From the NCBI GenBank assembly GCA_019426215.1, contig CM033392.1, forward strand, positions 36,566,980-36,630,979: a stretch of 64,000 bases of DNA, read 5' to 3'. Each line of letters opens with the position of its first letter. The stretch's first letter is position 1. Origin of the DNA: Buddleja alternifolia. Its lineage: Eukaryota; Streptophyta; Magnoliopsida; Lamiales; Scrophulariaceae. The notes beneath the pieces were generated by a model. That model ran no database searches. It saw nothing but the letters and a program-made list of their open reading frames with translations, and was not told the DNA's origin. Positions 47,583-57,109 of the stretch are shown here, in pieces. The position numbers were made by a program, and so were the translations under genes.

Positions 47583-48760
47583 TATGGGAAAAATAAAGAA
47601 TTTCAATTTCCAAGTACCCTTGTGACTAATGTTTCCTTATAAGAACCTAACAGGTTTTAAAGGGAGAAAATATACGTAAGACACGGAAGAAAACATTTTC
47701 ACCGTGAAGAGAGCTTCGAAGGCATCTAAGCTAATCTCAAGTTTCAACTCAATACACCGACGAACAAAACCCTCAAAAAAGGTAAAACATTTGGGTGTTA
47801 GTTGGCTTATGCAAATCCGATAGTGAGCTAAAATTTCCCCAAAGAGTTTGTGATAGGGAATTGTAAACCCCAAACAAAAATATTCTAATTAAAGGGTCAC
47901 ATGTCCCTCAGGAGGACCTAAACTGCTCCAACCCTCCACTGGCACTAGCAATTCAAGGTCAACAACAGTATCCTCAAAGAGCGTGGTAAGATCAGCTCTA
48001 GTAATGGTAGTAGCACAGGTGGCGGGGTCGACTGTGTGATCCCCAGGTCGGTGTACGGATTGAGACCCGTCAACATGCCCCACAACTTCCTCGCGATCAC
48101 TACCAATACATGCGAGATCCTCATGACTAGAATCACCCTCACTATCATAGGAAGAAGAGCTCACTAGTCCTATGGAAAGTAGGAGGTTTAATTAGATATA
48201 AATTCAACATAGATGGCACCACCAATGATAGCACATTAAACGAACTTTCACAATTCAACAAGGGCGCAAGGAGACATCCATTAAAAAACCCCAAAGCTAT
48301 AAGCCCCGAGGCAGAAACCGGAGGCGAACGCGCTCAGATAACGAGCCTCGCGAGCACCGTGAGGCAGCAAACCTTTAGGCTTCGTGGAGCTGTGAGGCGA
48401 CCTCTCCGAGGTGACCCCCCATCCATTGTATAAGGCCTACCATCCCCTAGTTCATCTGTTAAGAGAGGCAGTCGCTTTCGATTCACAAGCTACCCAGATA
48501 AAGATGTACATTTATCCTAAACAATAGTGACCCCAAAAAATGCCCCGTGAGGATGGAGAGGTCAAAAGATGGATCAATCGGGTATTAGAGAAAAAACAAA
48601 CAATTTCTCACACTACTAACATAACATTGTGAAAGAAGGAACAGATACAAAGAATTCCAAAATTTACCTTGTACATCTTGGCTTCTACCCATAGTTAGGC
48701 TAAGAGAATGAAATCCTAGAGAGAGGATTTTTGTAAAAGAAATATAGAGTGAATGAAAGT
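47583..48760 (-). pseudogene. Tat antisense ORF fragment (T2)
   Basis: Minus strand: probable first exon ATGGGTAGAAGCCAAG... near 48700 (before an intron), acidic exon 48164-48020 (SSSSYDSEGDSSHEDLACIG), then VDLELLVPVEGWSSLGPPEG, IPYHKLFGEILAHYRICISQ, LTPKCFTFFEGF, LKLEISLDAFEALF, YVYFLPLKPVRFL. Stops near 47889 and 47637 break it. It covers the region that CACTA B interrupts in T1, so it shows the uninterrupted order. Confidence 0.65.
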
Positions 48761-48853
48761 ACTAAGTACTCACCCACATCTCATTCTATTAAAGGTTGAG
48801 GTAGGTGGAAAGCTTTAATGCTATGACACCCCTTTAGAAATTCCCTCAACCGG

Positions 48854-49030
48854 GGGGTAATTCTAAGCTACACCCGGTCTGTTGGAGCTGGTGTCTTCAT
48901 CACCACACATTTGTGTTGGGGTGAGTGGTTTTTACATAGGTGGTGGGTGATAAAAACCACCCACCCTAACACAAATGTGTAGTGATGAGGATACTAGCTC
49001 CAACAGACCGGGTGTAGCATAGATTTTTCC
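48854..49030. mobile_element. 177-bp Mutator-like MITE in T2
   Basis: Almost wholly palindromic: arms contain CTACACCCGGTCTGTTGGAG and its inverse. The 9-bp target duplication is CTCAACCGG / CTCAACCGA. The matching position in T1 (near 46400) has the uninterrupted sequence, so it was inserted after the duplication. Confidence 0.8.
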
Positions 49031-49109
49031 CTCAACCGAGGGTTGCAGCTGGACTATCTGTCAAACTCCCAAATACTCCGAACAACCTACCCGGAAGTCG
49101 GGGGCATTA

Positions 49110-49611
49110 TGATGTGCACCGAATTTCTAGAGGTACGATCGTAATTAAAGTTATAAATTATTTGTGCCAAATTAATTCACGGTACTAATGCCCAATAAAG
49201 TTGGGTATGATTAACAGGGTAGAGCCCAATATGACTGGTGGGCTAGAATAATAATTGGGCTGACAGTGACGAAGTATATATATTCAATGCTTTAAATTAA
49301 TAAGCAGATGGGCTAATAGTCAAGCCCTGGTCCATGGCCTCCATCAGCTCTATATATACCCTAAAAGAGTTGATTACAATAATCTACTCTGTCCTCAAGA
49401 ATTCCACTGGCAACTTTAGAGAGTAATCACATTATTGAACTACGAACAGACTTGATTCCATCACTGTGGGTCCTTAGGCAACTTGCATTTAGCGAGTACA
49501 ATCTATACATAATCCAATTTCTTGCCTAGTTTGTCGTGCGTTGGGTCGGAATTCCCTCCCTACGTGGCAAATCACGTGACATTTATACACTAACCAGTTT
49601 TACCCGCATCA
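49110..49611 (+). repeat. LTR of Tat-like T2 (502 bp)
   Basis: TGATGTGCACC...CCCGCATCA, preceded by PPT GAAGTCGGGGGCATTA. Related along its length to 46483-46971. Confidence 0.85.
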
Positions 49612-49833
49612 TCTACATTTGTTTTTACTTCAATACTGGTAACCAATTTCATATAATCAAGAAAATCTGAACATGTGTTTCACACGTAGCGTAGGTGTTG
49701 GTTGACGAGAAATAGTTGAAGATGAAAAAATGCAAGGAATGGACGATATTAGGGTAGTTAAGGCTAAAAGGGAAGTTACGTGATTAATGGGGAGAGGTGA
49801 AGGAAAAATAGGGAAGTTCAACTAGTACTTTAT

Positions 49834-50996
49834 GGATCCGACTCCTCTTCAATAGCCCTTCCCACCAATTGTGTCCAATACCCCTTTAGATGGATGACAT
49901 GTCACAAAAGGCTTGATCCAATGGCTTAGATTATAATTTTTTAACCAAACACTAAACTGAAGTTATATATTTAATATTCTTTGAATAACGAAAACTAACA
50001 AATATCTCCTACAATCTCTCATCCCATTCTCTCTCTCTCAAACACGTTTAACACAGATATGGATAAAAGAATTAAGCGAAATTCTTCTATGATAAAAGAA
50101 TTAAGATATCCCACCATTTTCATGCTTCCCACCATTTTTATTGCAATTATTTTTACTCCAACTCACTCTTTGCTTCAAAAAATCAACATTCTATTCAACT
50201 AAGATCCTCATTCATACTTTAACTCTTGGTTCTAGATTACTCGTTCTTGTTGCTAATATTTATTTTATATAGCAAAATAATTGTTAAGGGCCACACGTAA
50301 AAATAAAAATAAAAAATCAATTGTTAAGGGCCTATGAAATGTATTCTTAATTCCATAGTGTTCTAATTAGTGACGTGAGGATAAAGGGTGTAAAGTTGAT
50401 TAATTATAATTGATTGGGTATTTTTCAACACATATTTGCGTATTGTGCTTGAAGCTCTACATTCTTTTGTAATATATATATATATTGATCGGAATATCGC
50501 AAACATTTGTATTGTGTATAAAGAGTACAATTAGTATACTATAGGAAACTATTGTATTTTTATGAAGGAAATATAAATAATCTTTTCTATTTTGGCAAAT
50601 TAAAGAAAAAAAGTTGAAAAAAAAAATCAACACTAAAGCAGATTTATATTTTAGATTTTATTGAGGGGAATTTTTTTAACGAAAATGACAGAATGAGGAG
50701 AGAGTGGATTTTTAAGAGAGATTAATTTACTTTAAAAATGTTTTAATTTATTGAGGGAGAGATGAGAAAATATTTTAATTCCCTTTATGTCTAATTAACG
50801 TGTTTGAGAATTGAGAGAGAGAATGAGATGAGAGATTTTAGGAGATATTTGTTAGTTTTTCTTATTTAAAGAATCTTAAATATATAACTTGAAATCATAG
50901 TCTAAGTCATGGATCAAGCCCTTAATGATGTGTCATCCATCTAAGGGGGTATTGGACACAATTGGTGGAAAAGGGTGTTGGAGAGGAGCCGGATCG
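49834..50996. mobile_element. 1,163-bp foldback (Mutator-like) element with ~220-bp inverted ends
   Basis: Left GGATCCGACTCCTCTTCAAT and its inverse on the right; pairing extends over roughly 220 bases (TGTGTCCAATACCCC, GATGGATGACA, CTAACAAATATCTCCTA). Target duplication of 9 bases: GTACTTTAT (49825-49833) and GTACTTTAC (50997-51005). The empty site is at 47403 in copy 1 of the duplication (TAGTACTTTACAATTG). No coding sequence inside. Confidence 0.85.
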
Positions 50997-51181
50997 GTAC
51001 TTTACATATAATTATATTTTTCGTTTTAAAAAAATGAAAATTGACAGAAAACCGGAACCTCCCTCTTCAATTATAAAAAGTTGGTAACATATAATCAAAG
51101 TCTCACTCTTTGCATTACCAAACCCTCAAATCTCTCTCTTCCTATCTCTCTCTATATATATATATATCAGCAGTTGCGTCG
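50997..51181 (+). promoter_or_regulatory. glutaredoxin promoter and 5' leader
   Basis: TATA-like ATTATAAAAAG at about 51070-51080, then a CT-rich leader and a TA run (about 51154-51168) ending ~14 bases before the ATG. The distal promoter is separated from this part by the foldback element at 49834-50996. A second copy lies at 47394-47582. Confidence 0.6.
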
Positions 51182-51637
51182 ATGCAAGAAGCTGGTTTGA
51201 TTCAAAACAACATGAGGTGGCGGCAATCAGCGGGGAATAATGGTAACAACATAATAATAAGTAGAAAGGAGGGAGGGGTGAATGGAGGAGATGATGAGAA
51301 ACGTGATTTGAAGAGGATAGTGAAGGAGAATGCAGTGGTAGTGTTTGCAAAAAAGGGATGCTGTCTGAGCCAGGTGGCAAAACGTTTGCTCCAAGGGGTG
51401 GGGGCCAACCCCAGAGTGTATGAGGTAGACGAAGACGATATTAATGAGGAGCTGATGATGATGATGATGTGTTGTTGTTCTGCTGCGGGTACTAATCCTC
51501 CTACATCTAGTCCTAAACAACTCCCAGCTGTGTTCATCGGAGGGCAGTGGTTTGGTGGGTTGGATCGGATTATTGTAACTCATATCACCGAGGAGTTGAC
51601 TCCCTTGTTGAAACAAGCTGGCGCTTTGTGGTTATGA
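51182..51637 (+). CDS. CC-type (ROXY class) glutaredoxin, 151 aa, intronless
   Basis: The first ATG at 51182 gives MQEAGLIQNNMRWRQ. The thioredoxin-fold core runs from about residue 46 (VKENAVVVFAKKG) with active site C60-C61-L62-S63, the CC-type signature of land plants. The fold also shows LPAVFIGG (114-121, cis-Pro) and FGGLDRI (124-130, glutathione side). The C-terminal ALWL (148-151) is the motif by which ROXY18/19-type proteins bind TGA transcription factors and TOPLESS-type co-repressors, so a nuclear regulatory role is likely. Residues 92-99 are a Met5-Cys3 run encoded by an ATG-rich repeat, an unusual insertion. Length is normal. It is the only intact host gene in the window. The upstream frame from 51110 lacks ATG. 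Confidence 0.93.
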   Translation: MQEAGLIQNNMRWRQSAGNNGNNIIISRKEGGVNGGDDEKRDLKRIVKENAVVVFAKKGCCLSQVAKRLLQGVGANPRVYEVDEDDINEELMMMMMCCCSAAGTNPPTSSPKQLPAVFIGGQWFGGLDRIIVTHITEELTPLLKQAGALWL

Positions 51638-51638
51638 A

Positions 51639-51641
51639 CAT

Positions 51642-51679
<38 letters not shown>

Positions 51680-51682
51680 ATG
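51639..51682. repeat. 44-bp perfect palindrome after the glutaredoxin stop
   Basis: CATCCTATATA...TATATAGGATG begins one base after the stop codon. It is a TA run capped by CATCC/GGATG and would fold as a hairpin in the 3' UTR. Confidence 0.8.
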
Positions 51683-52720
51683 ATTTTCCTTTTAGTCATA
51701 TATCCATCGACAATTTGCTCTTCTTCCTTTAATTATTCCTTGATGTTATTTTTAATAAGGATTAAATCCATTTTACCCGCTTGCATGAGATGGATATATC
51801 CGTCGTAATCAAAAGCCTCCAGTCGCGAAACAAAAATTAGCGATAACGTAAGTACCCTAAACTTTTAGAAATAGTTTTTTTCTTTCATTTTATATTTATT
51901 TTTATTATTGTAGTATATTTATGTCTTTGCCATTTCACCATCTTCCGCGGCCTATATATTTTCTTCTCCAAAACCTAACCCTAATCCTAACTCGCACCGT
52001 ATCCACGACACCAAGCGAGCTGGTTTTCAAAGGAGCTCGTATATATGTATGGTCATCGGCGGAAGGGGGCTTTAGGGGATATGGGGCAGATTCACATAGG
52101 CCGAGCTAGGATTGTGGGCTGCGGAAGGGCGTTGAGCAGATTTGCGGAGAGGGGAGGGGTGGCGTGGCGGTGGCGGGGGCGTAGGGGCCAGAGCAGATTC
52201 TCAGAAGGCGAAGGCGGTGGGCAGCGAAGAGTCGTGGTGGGGCATAGGAATGACGGTGGCTGGTGGTGCTTTGACGTAAGAGGCCTGGGTGGTGACAGTC
52301 GGTGGAGGGCCGTGGTGACTATTGCGGTGGTGGTTGGTGTGGTGTGTTTAGTGTTATATTATGAATATTCTTATATAAACATAAAATTATTAAAAAAATA
52401 TATTATAATAATATAAGAGATTTAATATGAGTCGTAGAGTTTTATCAAGGTCTGTGGTTATTATAAATTGAATTTATATATATATATATATAAATAGGCA
52501 TTTAATTTTGACCGTCGTATTTATTATATTAGATCCAAAGTGTTAGATTAGGGGCATAATAGTCCTTTCAAGGTCAAAACAACTATAACTACTATAACTA
52601 ATTGCAAAACTTGCGTGTGGAGGGTTAATTTGCGTTATTATTATTTTTCTTAGGAAGGGTTTAATGATAATTTTAATCTAGCAATGAAGCATTTGAAGAA
52701 TTGCGTGTATCGATCATAAG
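51683..52720. other. intergenic, no gene seen
   Basis: Downstream of glutaredoxin. A G-rich, GC-rich patch at 52045-52340 gives an ORF with no recognisable domain and biased composition; it is probably a repeat or captured fragment. A TA run lies near 52475-52492. Confidence 0.5.
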
Positions 52721-52862
52721 GGAAAATTCTAGCCCAGACCCGATTTGACTGCACCCTAATGTATTTCACAAGGAGAGTGTATTACAGTTGTCATATAATT
52801 GGTAAGCTAATCTAAAAAATACACACGGGTTTGGCCGAGTCGGAAGCAGGCTAAAATTTCCC
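52721..52862. mobile_element. 142-bp Mutator-like MITE
   Basis: Termini GGAAAATTCTAGCC and the inverse of GGGAAATTTTAGCC. Perfect 10-bp target duplication CGATCATAAG (52711-52720, 52863-52872). A second, inverted and decayed copy lies at 55676-55812. Confidence 0.85.
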
Positions 52863-52872
52863 CGATCATAAG

Positions 52873-53387
52873 GAGGTGCCGAGTATTTTTTTTTTCCCTT
52901 TTCAATTATGAAGTTTGATTTAATGGGCATGTTATTATATATTCGATAAAAGTTGTATAACTATGAGTAAACTTTTTTCTGTTAGAAATTTATGTTCCAC
53001 AATTAGCTTATATATAGATCTATATAATACAATAATTTTTTTTATTATGTGCCGAATAGTAGAAAGTACTTATGTTATTTGTAACTTCTGCAATTTGACA
53101 ATTTTTTCTAGGAAGTTGACCGTCCAATATTTAGTCTCCGGGAATATCCCGATATGCCGTGACCAATATTAAGCGATAACTGTTCATATTAGCACCGATA
53201 CCGCAACTTGGAACTCTGGATCTAGATGAACTGGGGAGATGAAAATTTGCTGTTGTTAAGATTATCTTCCTGCTCATAATTTGGATATACATTTTTAAAT
53301 TAGCTATTTGCAAGTAATTTCTTCTTTTAAAGTTAGTTAAGAGAAAATCTGACTTAATTTGCCATCAATCTGGTTTTATAATTGAAC
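52873..53387. other. intergenic, no feature seen
   Basis: AT-rich sequence with T-runs. ORFs of about 60 codons have no motif. Confidence 0.5.
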
Positions 53388-53832
53388 GGAGAAAATTGCA
53401 CTTCTGATCTCATATGTGTAGCCATTTTCAATTTTGACCTCGTTCGTTACGCAATTCTTATGTCCCGTAACTTTTTAAAATTCGGACATTTGATCAAAAT
53501 CTGAATTTTTCGTCCAAAATCGAACTGTCAAATACAATAGTCAATATGACTGGTTTTTTTGGGGGAGCATCCGTGCATTAACGCCCTCACACGGATTATA
53601 TTCAATATCACGGTGTTTCTATTCTATGTCACGTGTCACTCACAGACATAATCTCCCCAAAAAATTGGTCAAAATGTTTTACTAACGGAGTTGATAGTTA
53701 AATTTTAGATGAAAATTTCGTTGGAGACCAAATGCGAGAATTTTTAAAAGTTACGAGACATAACGTGAAAATATTACGAATGTGACCAAAATTGAAAAGG
53801 ACCAAACATATGGGGCCAAAAATGCGATTTCC
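53388..53832. mobile_element. ~445-bp foldback element
   Basis: Left end GAAAATTGCACTTCTGATCT pairs imperfectly over ~90 bases with the right end, whose inverse is GGAAATCGCATTTTTGGCCC. Shared words are CATATGT, TTTTCAATTTTG, TATGTC and CGTAACTTTT. A weak 9-bp flank match (TAATTGAAC / TAATTACAA) suggests an old Mutator-type insertion. Confidence 0.65.
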
Positions 53833-55083
53833 TAATTACAATAACAATATAATTTACTTTTTAGATTTTTATTTTTTTTATTTATCATCAAAGCATATTA
53901 AATTAGTTCATCATATATACTCTTTATAAATTTATCCTTTCTCCTTGTACTAATAATTTGAATATGACAATTGTTTAGAAAATAAGATAAAATCGTAAAA
54001 CCTTTTTTTTTTTTTTTTAGGAATAACGGTCGTATTATTTCATTCAAAAAATTTTTACAGCGTCAAAAACAATACAATTCAGGCTATCTTTAACCAAGTT
54101 GTAATAACAATTAAAGCACCGAATATCAAAATTCTTTAAGATAACAAACTTTAAAAATTAATGAACGAGTACAAAAAAACTCTTGTGCAAAAGACCACAC
54201 TCTTATTCAAGAAAGATGAAACTCTCATTCGAGAGAAAACAAACTCTCATATGAGAGAAAAAACAAAATATCTAAAAAGTTATATAAAAACTATTGTATC
54301 GCCCGTCTTCATCTCGTCAAATCCATCTCTGTCTCATTAGATCCACCTCTATCTCATCAGATTTGAAGTTAGAATACACAGCTTGAAGGAGGGTGCTCCA
54401 ATCCAATCCGCCGACTATGGTGGTTATATCAGTAATGATGGAGGTGATTAATTCACCAAGCCATCGTTGGCAGAGAAAAAGAGAAAAAAAAGGTAATTAG
54501 GATTTTGGGAGAGAGAAGGGAGGGGGAGGCGCTCGTTAAAATCTTAAAACTTTAGCAGTTGTGTTAAAGAGTTAGTTCTAATTAGATGGCCATAAATTTA
54601 CTTATAGGAAGTTATCTAGCTATATACTCATGATTTGTGGTCGAAAAGCTCGCGAAGTCTCGCTGTTTATGATATCTTCCATCTATCAATTATGGCGTAC
54701 AGAAGATTAATTGTTAGGCTTTGAAACAGAGATTGATATTAAGTAGAAGTTAACTATACAATAATCTCAATTACACCCACATATTTTTTAACTATTTAAC
54801 GCATACTCATTATATGTATCCTAATACTAATTAAAATACTTTTTGAGTAATTCGCATTTATATAATTATAGTGTATGGATAGATAGATAGAGAATTTTTA
54901 GATATACACTTTACGAAACTTTTTGGTCAAATTTAATAAAAAAAATTCTACACTTAGTTTAAATTTTTTTGGACCAATTATTTTTAATTTTTTGTCTTCT
55001 ACATACTTTTATGCCTTCTTTCCAATTATAATGTAAATTGAGCCAAATAATAATAAAATGTCAAATGACATTGTTAAAGTTGT
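53833..55083. other. intergenic with possible LINE/SINE 3' end
   Basis: A poly-T run at 54003-54019 is followed by GGAATAACGGTCGTATTATT, which on the minus strand would be a 3' end with poly-A, as in truncated LINEs or SINEs. No RT is seen. The remainder is AT-rich with no gene. Confidence 0.35.
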
Positions 55084-55452
55084 CACTAATTATATGTTTT
55101 GAGTGACAAGAATTTTGTTTTGTTACAAAAATAACTTTTAAAAGTTTAAAATGAGAAATATTGTATAAGTACTTGTATAATTAGAGACAACGAAGTTATT
55201 GCCACTTGACACTTTTCACAATTAATGACGCACATATTTAGTGACACATTAAAAAGTGTCAGTAATGTCAATTGTGGCAGCTTAAAATAATTACTGCCAC
55301 TAAGAATAGTTACTATCACAAATTAAAAATTATTATCGCTCGCTGTGTGTGTATGTATACATATTGACGAATACGCTCATTATGTATATCTAGCGGCAAT
55401 TTTAGCATTATCGCTTCATATTTTGTCACTAATATAATTTTTTATTGTAGTG
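55084..55452. mobile_element. possible small non-autonomous CACTA-like element
   Basis: The right end reads TTTTTTATTGTAGTG, i.e. inverted CACTACAATAAAAAA, a common CACTA terminus. GTGACAAAAT words recur inside, and a possible left end CACTAATTATATG lies at 55084. No 3-bp target duplication is visible, so this is tentative. Confidence 0.35.
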
Positions 55453-55675
55453 TTATAGCATTACATTTAAATGAGCTGGATACATGATCTTATATTTGCA
55501 ACGTTTGAGATTAATTTTTTATATGTATGTGAATTACATATGTATTTGTTTATTGAAGTCTAGTTTCATATGATCTGTTTTCAATTAATTTTACTATATC
55601 CGAATAATAACAAATCTTCTTTGCATATAAATAAAGAAAAACTGAAACATCAAGAAGATGAACTATTAGACGTTG

Positions 55676-55812
55676 GGGGAAATTCTAGTCTGCTCCCGGT
55701 TCGGTCAAACTCATGTATATTTCATAAAATAACTTACCAATTATATGACAAGTGTAATACACTCTCCTTGTGAAATACATTTGGGGTGCTGCCAAGCGGG
55801 CCTAGTTGGTGG
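55676..55812. mobile_element. second copy of the 142-bp MITE, inverted and decayed
   Basis: Contains GGGGAAATTCTAGTCTGC, TTACCAATTATATGACAAG and TGTAATACACTCTCCTTGTG, matching the inverse of 52721-52862. The distal terminus is degraded. Confidence 0.75.
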
Positions 55813-56329
55813 TTAAATACTATTTGAATGTTAATTTACGTAAGTTTTTTCAATGCACAGATGCATGCATGCACACACAATGAACAGAAGTAGTGGGTCA
55901 AATGACCTAATGTTGCTTAATTGCACAAAAAGGAACAAAAGGACAGGTCATTAAAGATCCGTGTTTCCACATCTAATTACGTACTATATATATATATATA
56001 ATAGTATGTACATACATGTTATAAATTTTGATTGAGCTAGCACTGCGACCGAACGTACGGTACTGAGGAGTTGTGGGATTCATGGTAAAATACAGATTTT
56101 GTCCTCTTATATGAAAGGACTGAGAATAACACATCGAGGAGATGCACTGTCCGAATTGAAGTTGAAACTTGAATGAATGAGCCAATCAAAATACAATTTG
56201 GAGTCCTCTAACTAATGGTGTGGATATATATGTTACTGCACTTCCTTTCAGTTCTACCCGTATGGTCGATTACATATATAATATATATATATAGATATAT
56301 ATATATATATCCCCTTACTGACTAATTAC
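55813..56329. other. intergenic, no gene seen
   Basis: Includes TA runs near 55987-56001 and 56275-56308. No supported feature. Confidence 0.5.
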
Positions 56330-56867
56330 AATGATGATGGTAAAAATCCTCAGTCAGAAATAGTCACGTGAATCACCAAGTGGGGTGGAAAATTCGATCC
56401 AACCCACGACAAACTAGGTTGGGGGTTGATGAATGTATAGACTGCACTCACATTAAGTGAGCTACCTACGTAGCCGATGAATGGGCATCAAATCAATTCG
56501 TGGTTCTTTATTGGAAATATTCTCAGACTTAGCCAGTGTATTTTTTTGGAGAGAGTAGATAATGAGCCTTTACAGTTCCACTAACGTATTTATATGGAGC
56601 TGGTAGTGGGATATGGGTCGCGGACTCAACTTTAGTAGCAGCCCACCAGGCTTATTAATATACCATTTATTTAGCCCCTAGACTATTAAAATAGCCTAAT
56701 TAATTTTATTACCCCCATAATGTACTGGGACATAATCCCAATGGGCCGTCATCCCTTTGGGCTTGACTAATATATTATCCGATGGTTGGATCCAAGGGTG
56801 GCACCCTGGCCCGAGCCGGGATCATGCTAATTATCATAATGCCCCTAGGCATTTTTGGTGTACATCA
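56330..56867 (-). repeat. LTR of Tat-like T3 (538 bp)
   Basis: The minus strand starts TGATGTACACCAAAAATGCC and ends CATCATCA. It has a TATA-like CCATATAAATA near 56590. Related to the LTRs at 46483 and 49110 but more diverged. Confidence 0.75.
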
Positions 56868-56886
56868 TAATGCGCCCCCACTCCCG
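56868..56886 (-). promoter_or_regulatory. polypurine tract of Tat-like T3
   Basis: The minus strand reads GGGAGTGGGGGCGCATTA directly before the LTR start. Confidence 0.7.
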
Positions 56887-57109
56887 GGTTTGCCCGATGG
56901 GATATCCGGGAGTTGAAGTAATTTCGCTTAGGCAATGCCACTTAGCTTCAAGTTGTACTGGGTAATGGGTGATAAAAGCCCCTCATCCACTTTTTGTTTA
57001 AGTATGGATGGGTTGTTGGCATTTAACCCATAACTCTCATTCATATCCTCATATTTCTTTCAAAATTCCTCTCTTTGGAAATTCTCTCTCTAGGAGTTTT
57101 CTCCCTTAA

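Larger units (their letters stand above)
47583..49611 (+). mobile_element. Tat-like element T2: antisense ORF fragment, PPT and LTR
   Basis: Same structure as T1 but truncated at 47583, inside the antisense ORF, where it joins a TA run. It lacks CACTA B, so the duplication either predates that insertion or derives from an uninterrupted copy. PPT 49094-49109 and LTR 49110-49611. Confidence 0.75.

Noticed and set aside
46483..49611. T1 LTR and T2 LTR as the two LTRs of one element
   Set aside because: Each has its own PPT and the flanking host sequence is also duplicated, so they are products of a segmental duplication.
51110..51181. Upstream extension of the glutaredoxin frame
   Set aside because: It would need a TTG start and translates CT- and TA-repeat leader; the first ATG is at 51182 and fits the family.
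52045..52416. 123-codon GC-rich ORF downstream of glutaredoxin
   Set aside because: Gly/Arg-biased low-complexity translation, no domain, no supporting duplicate copy.
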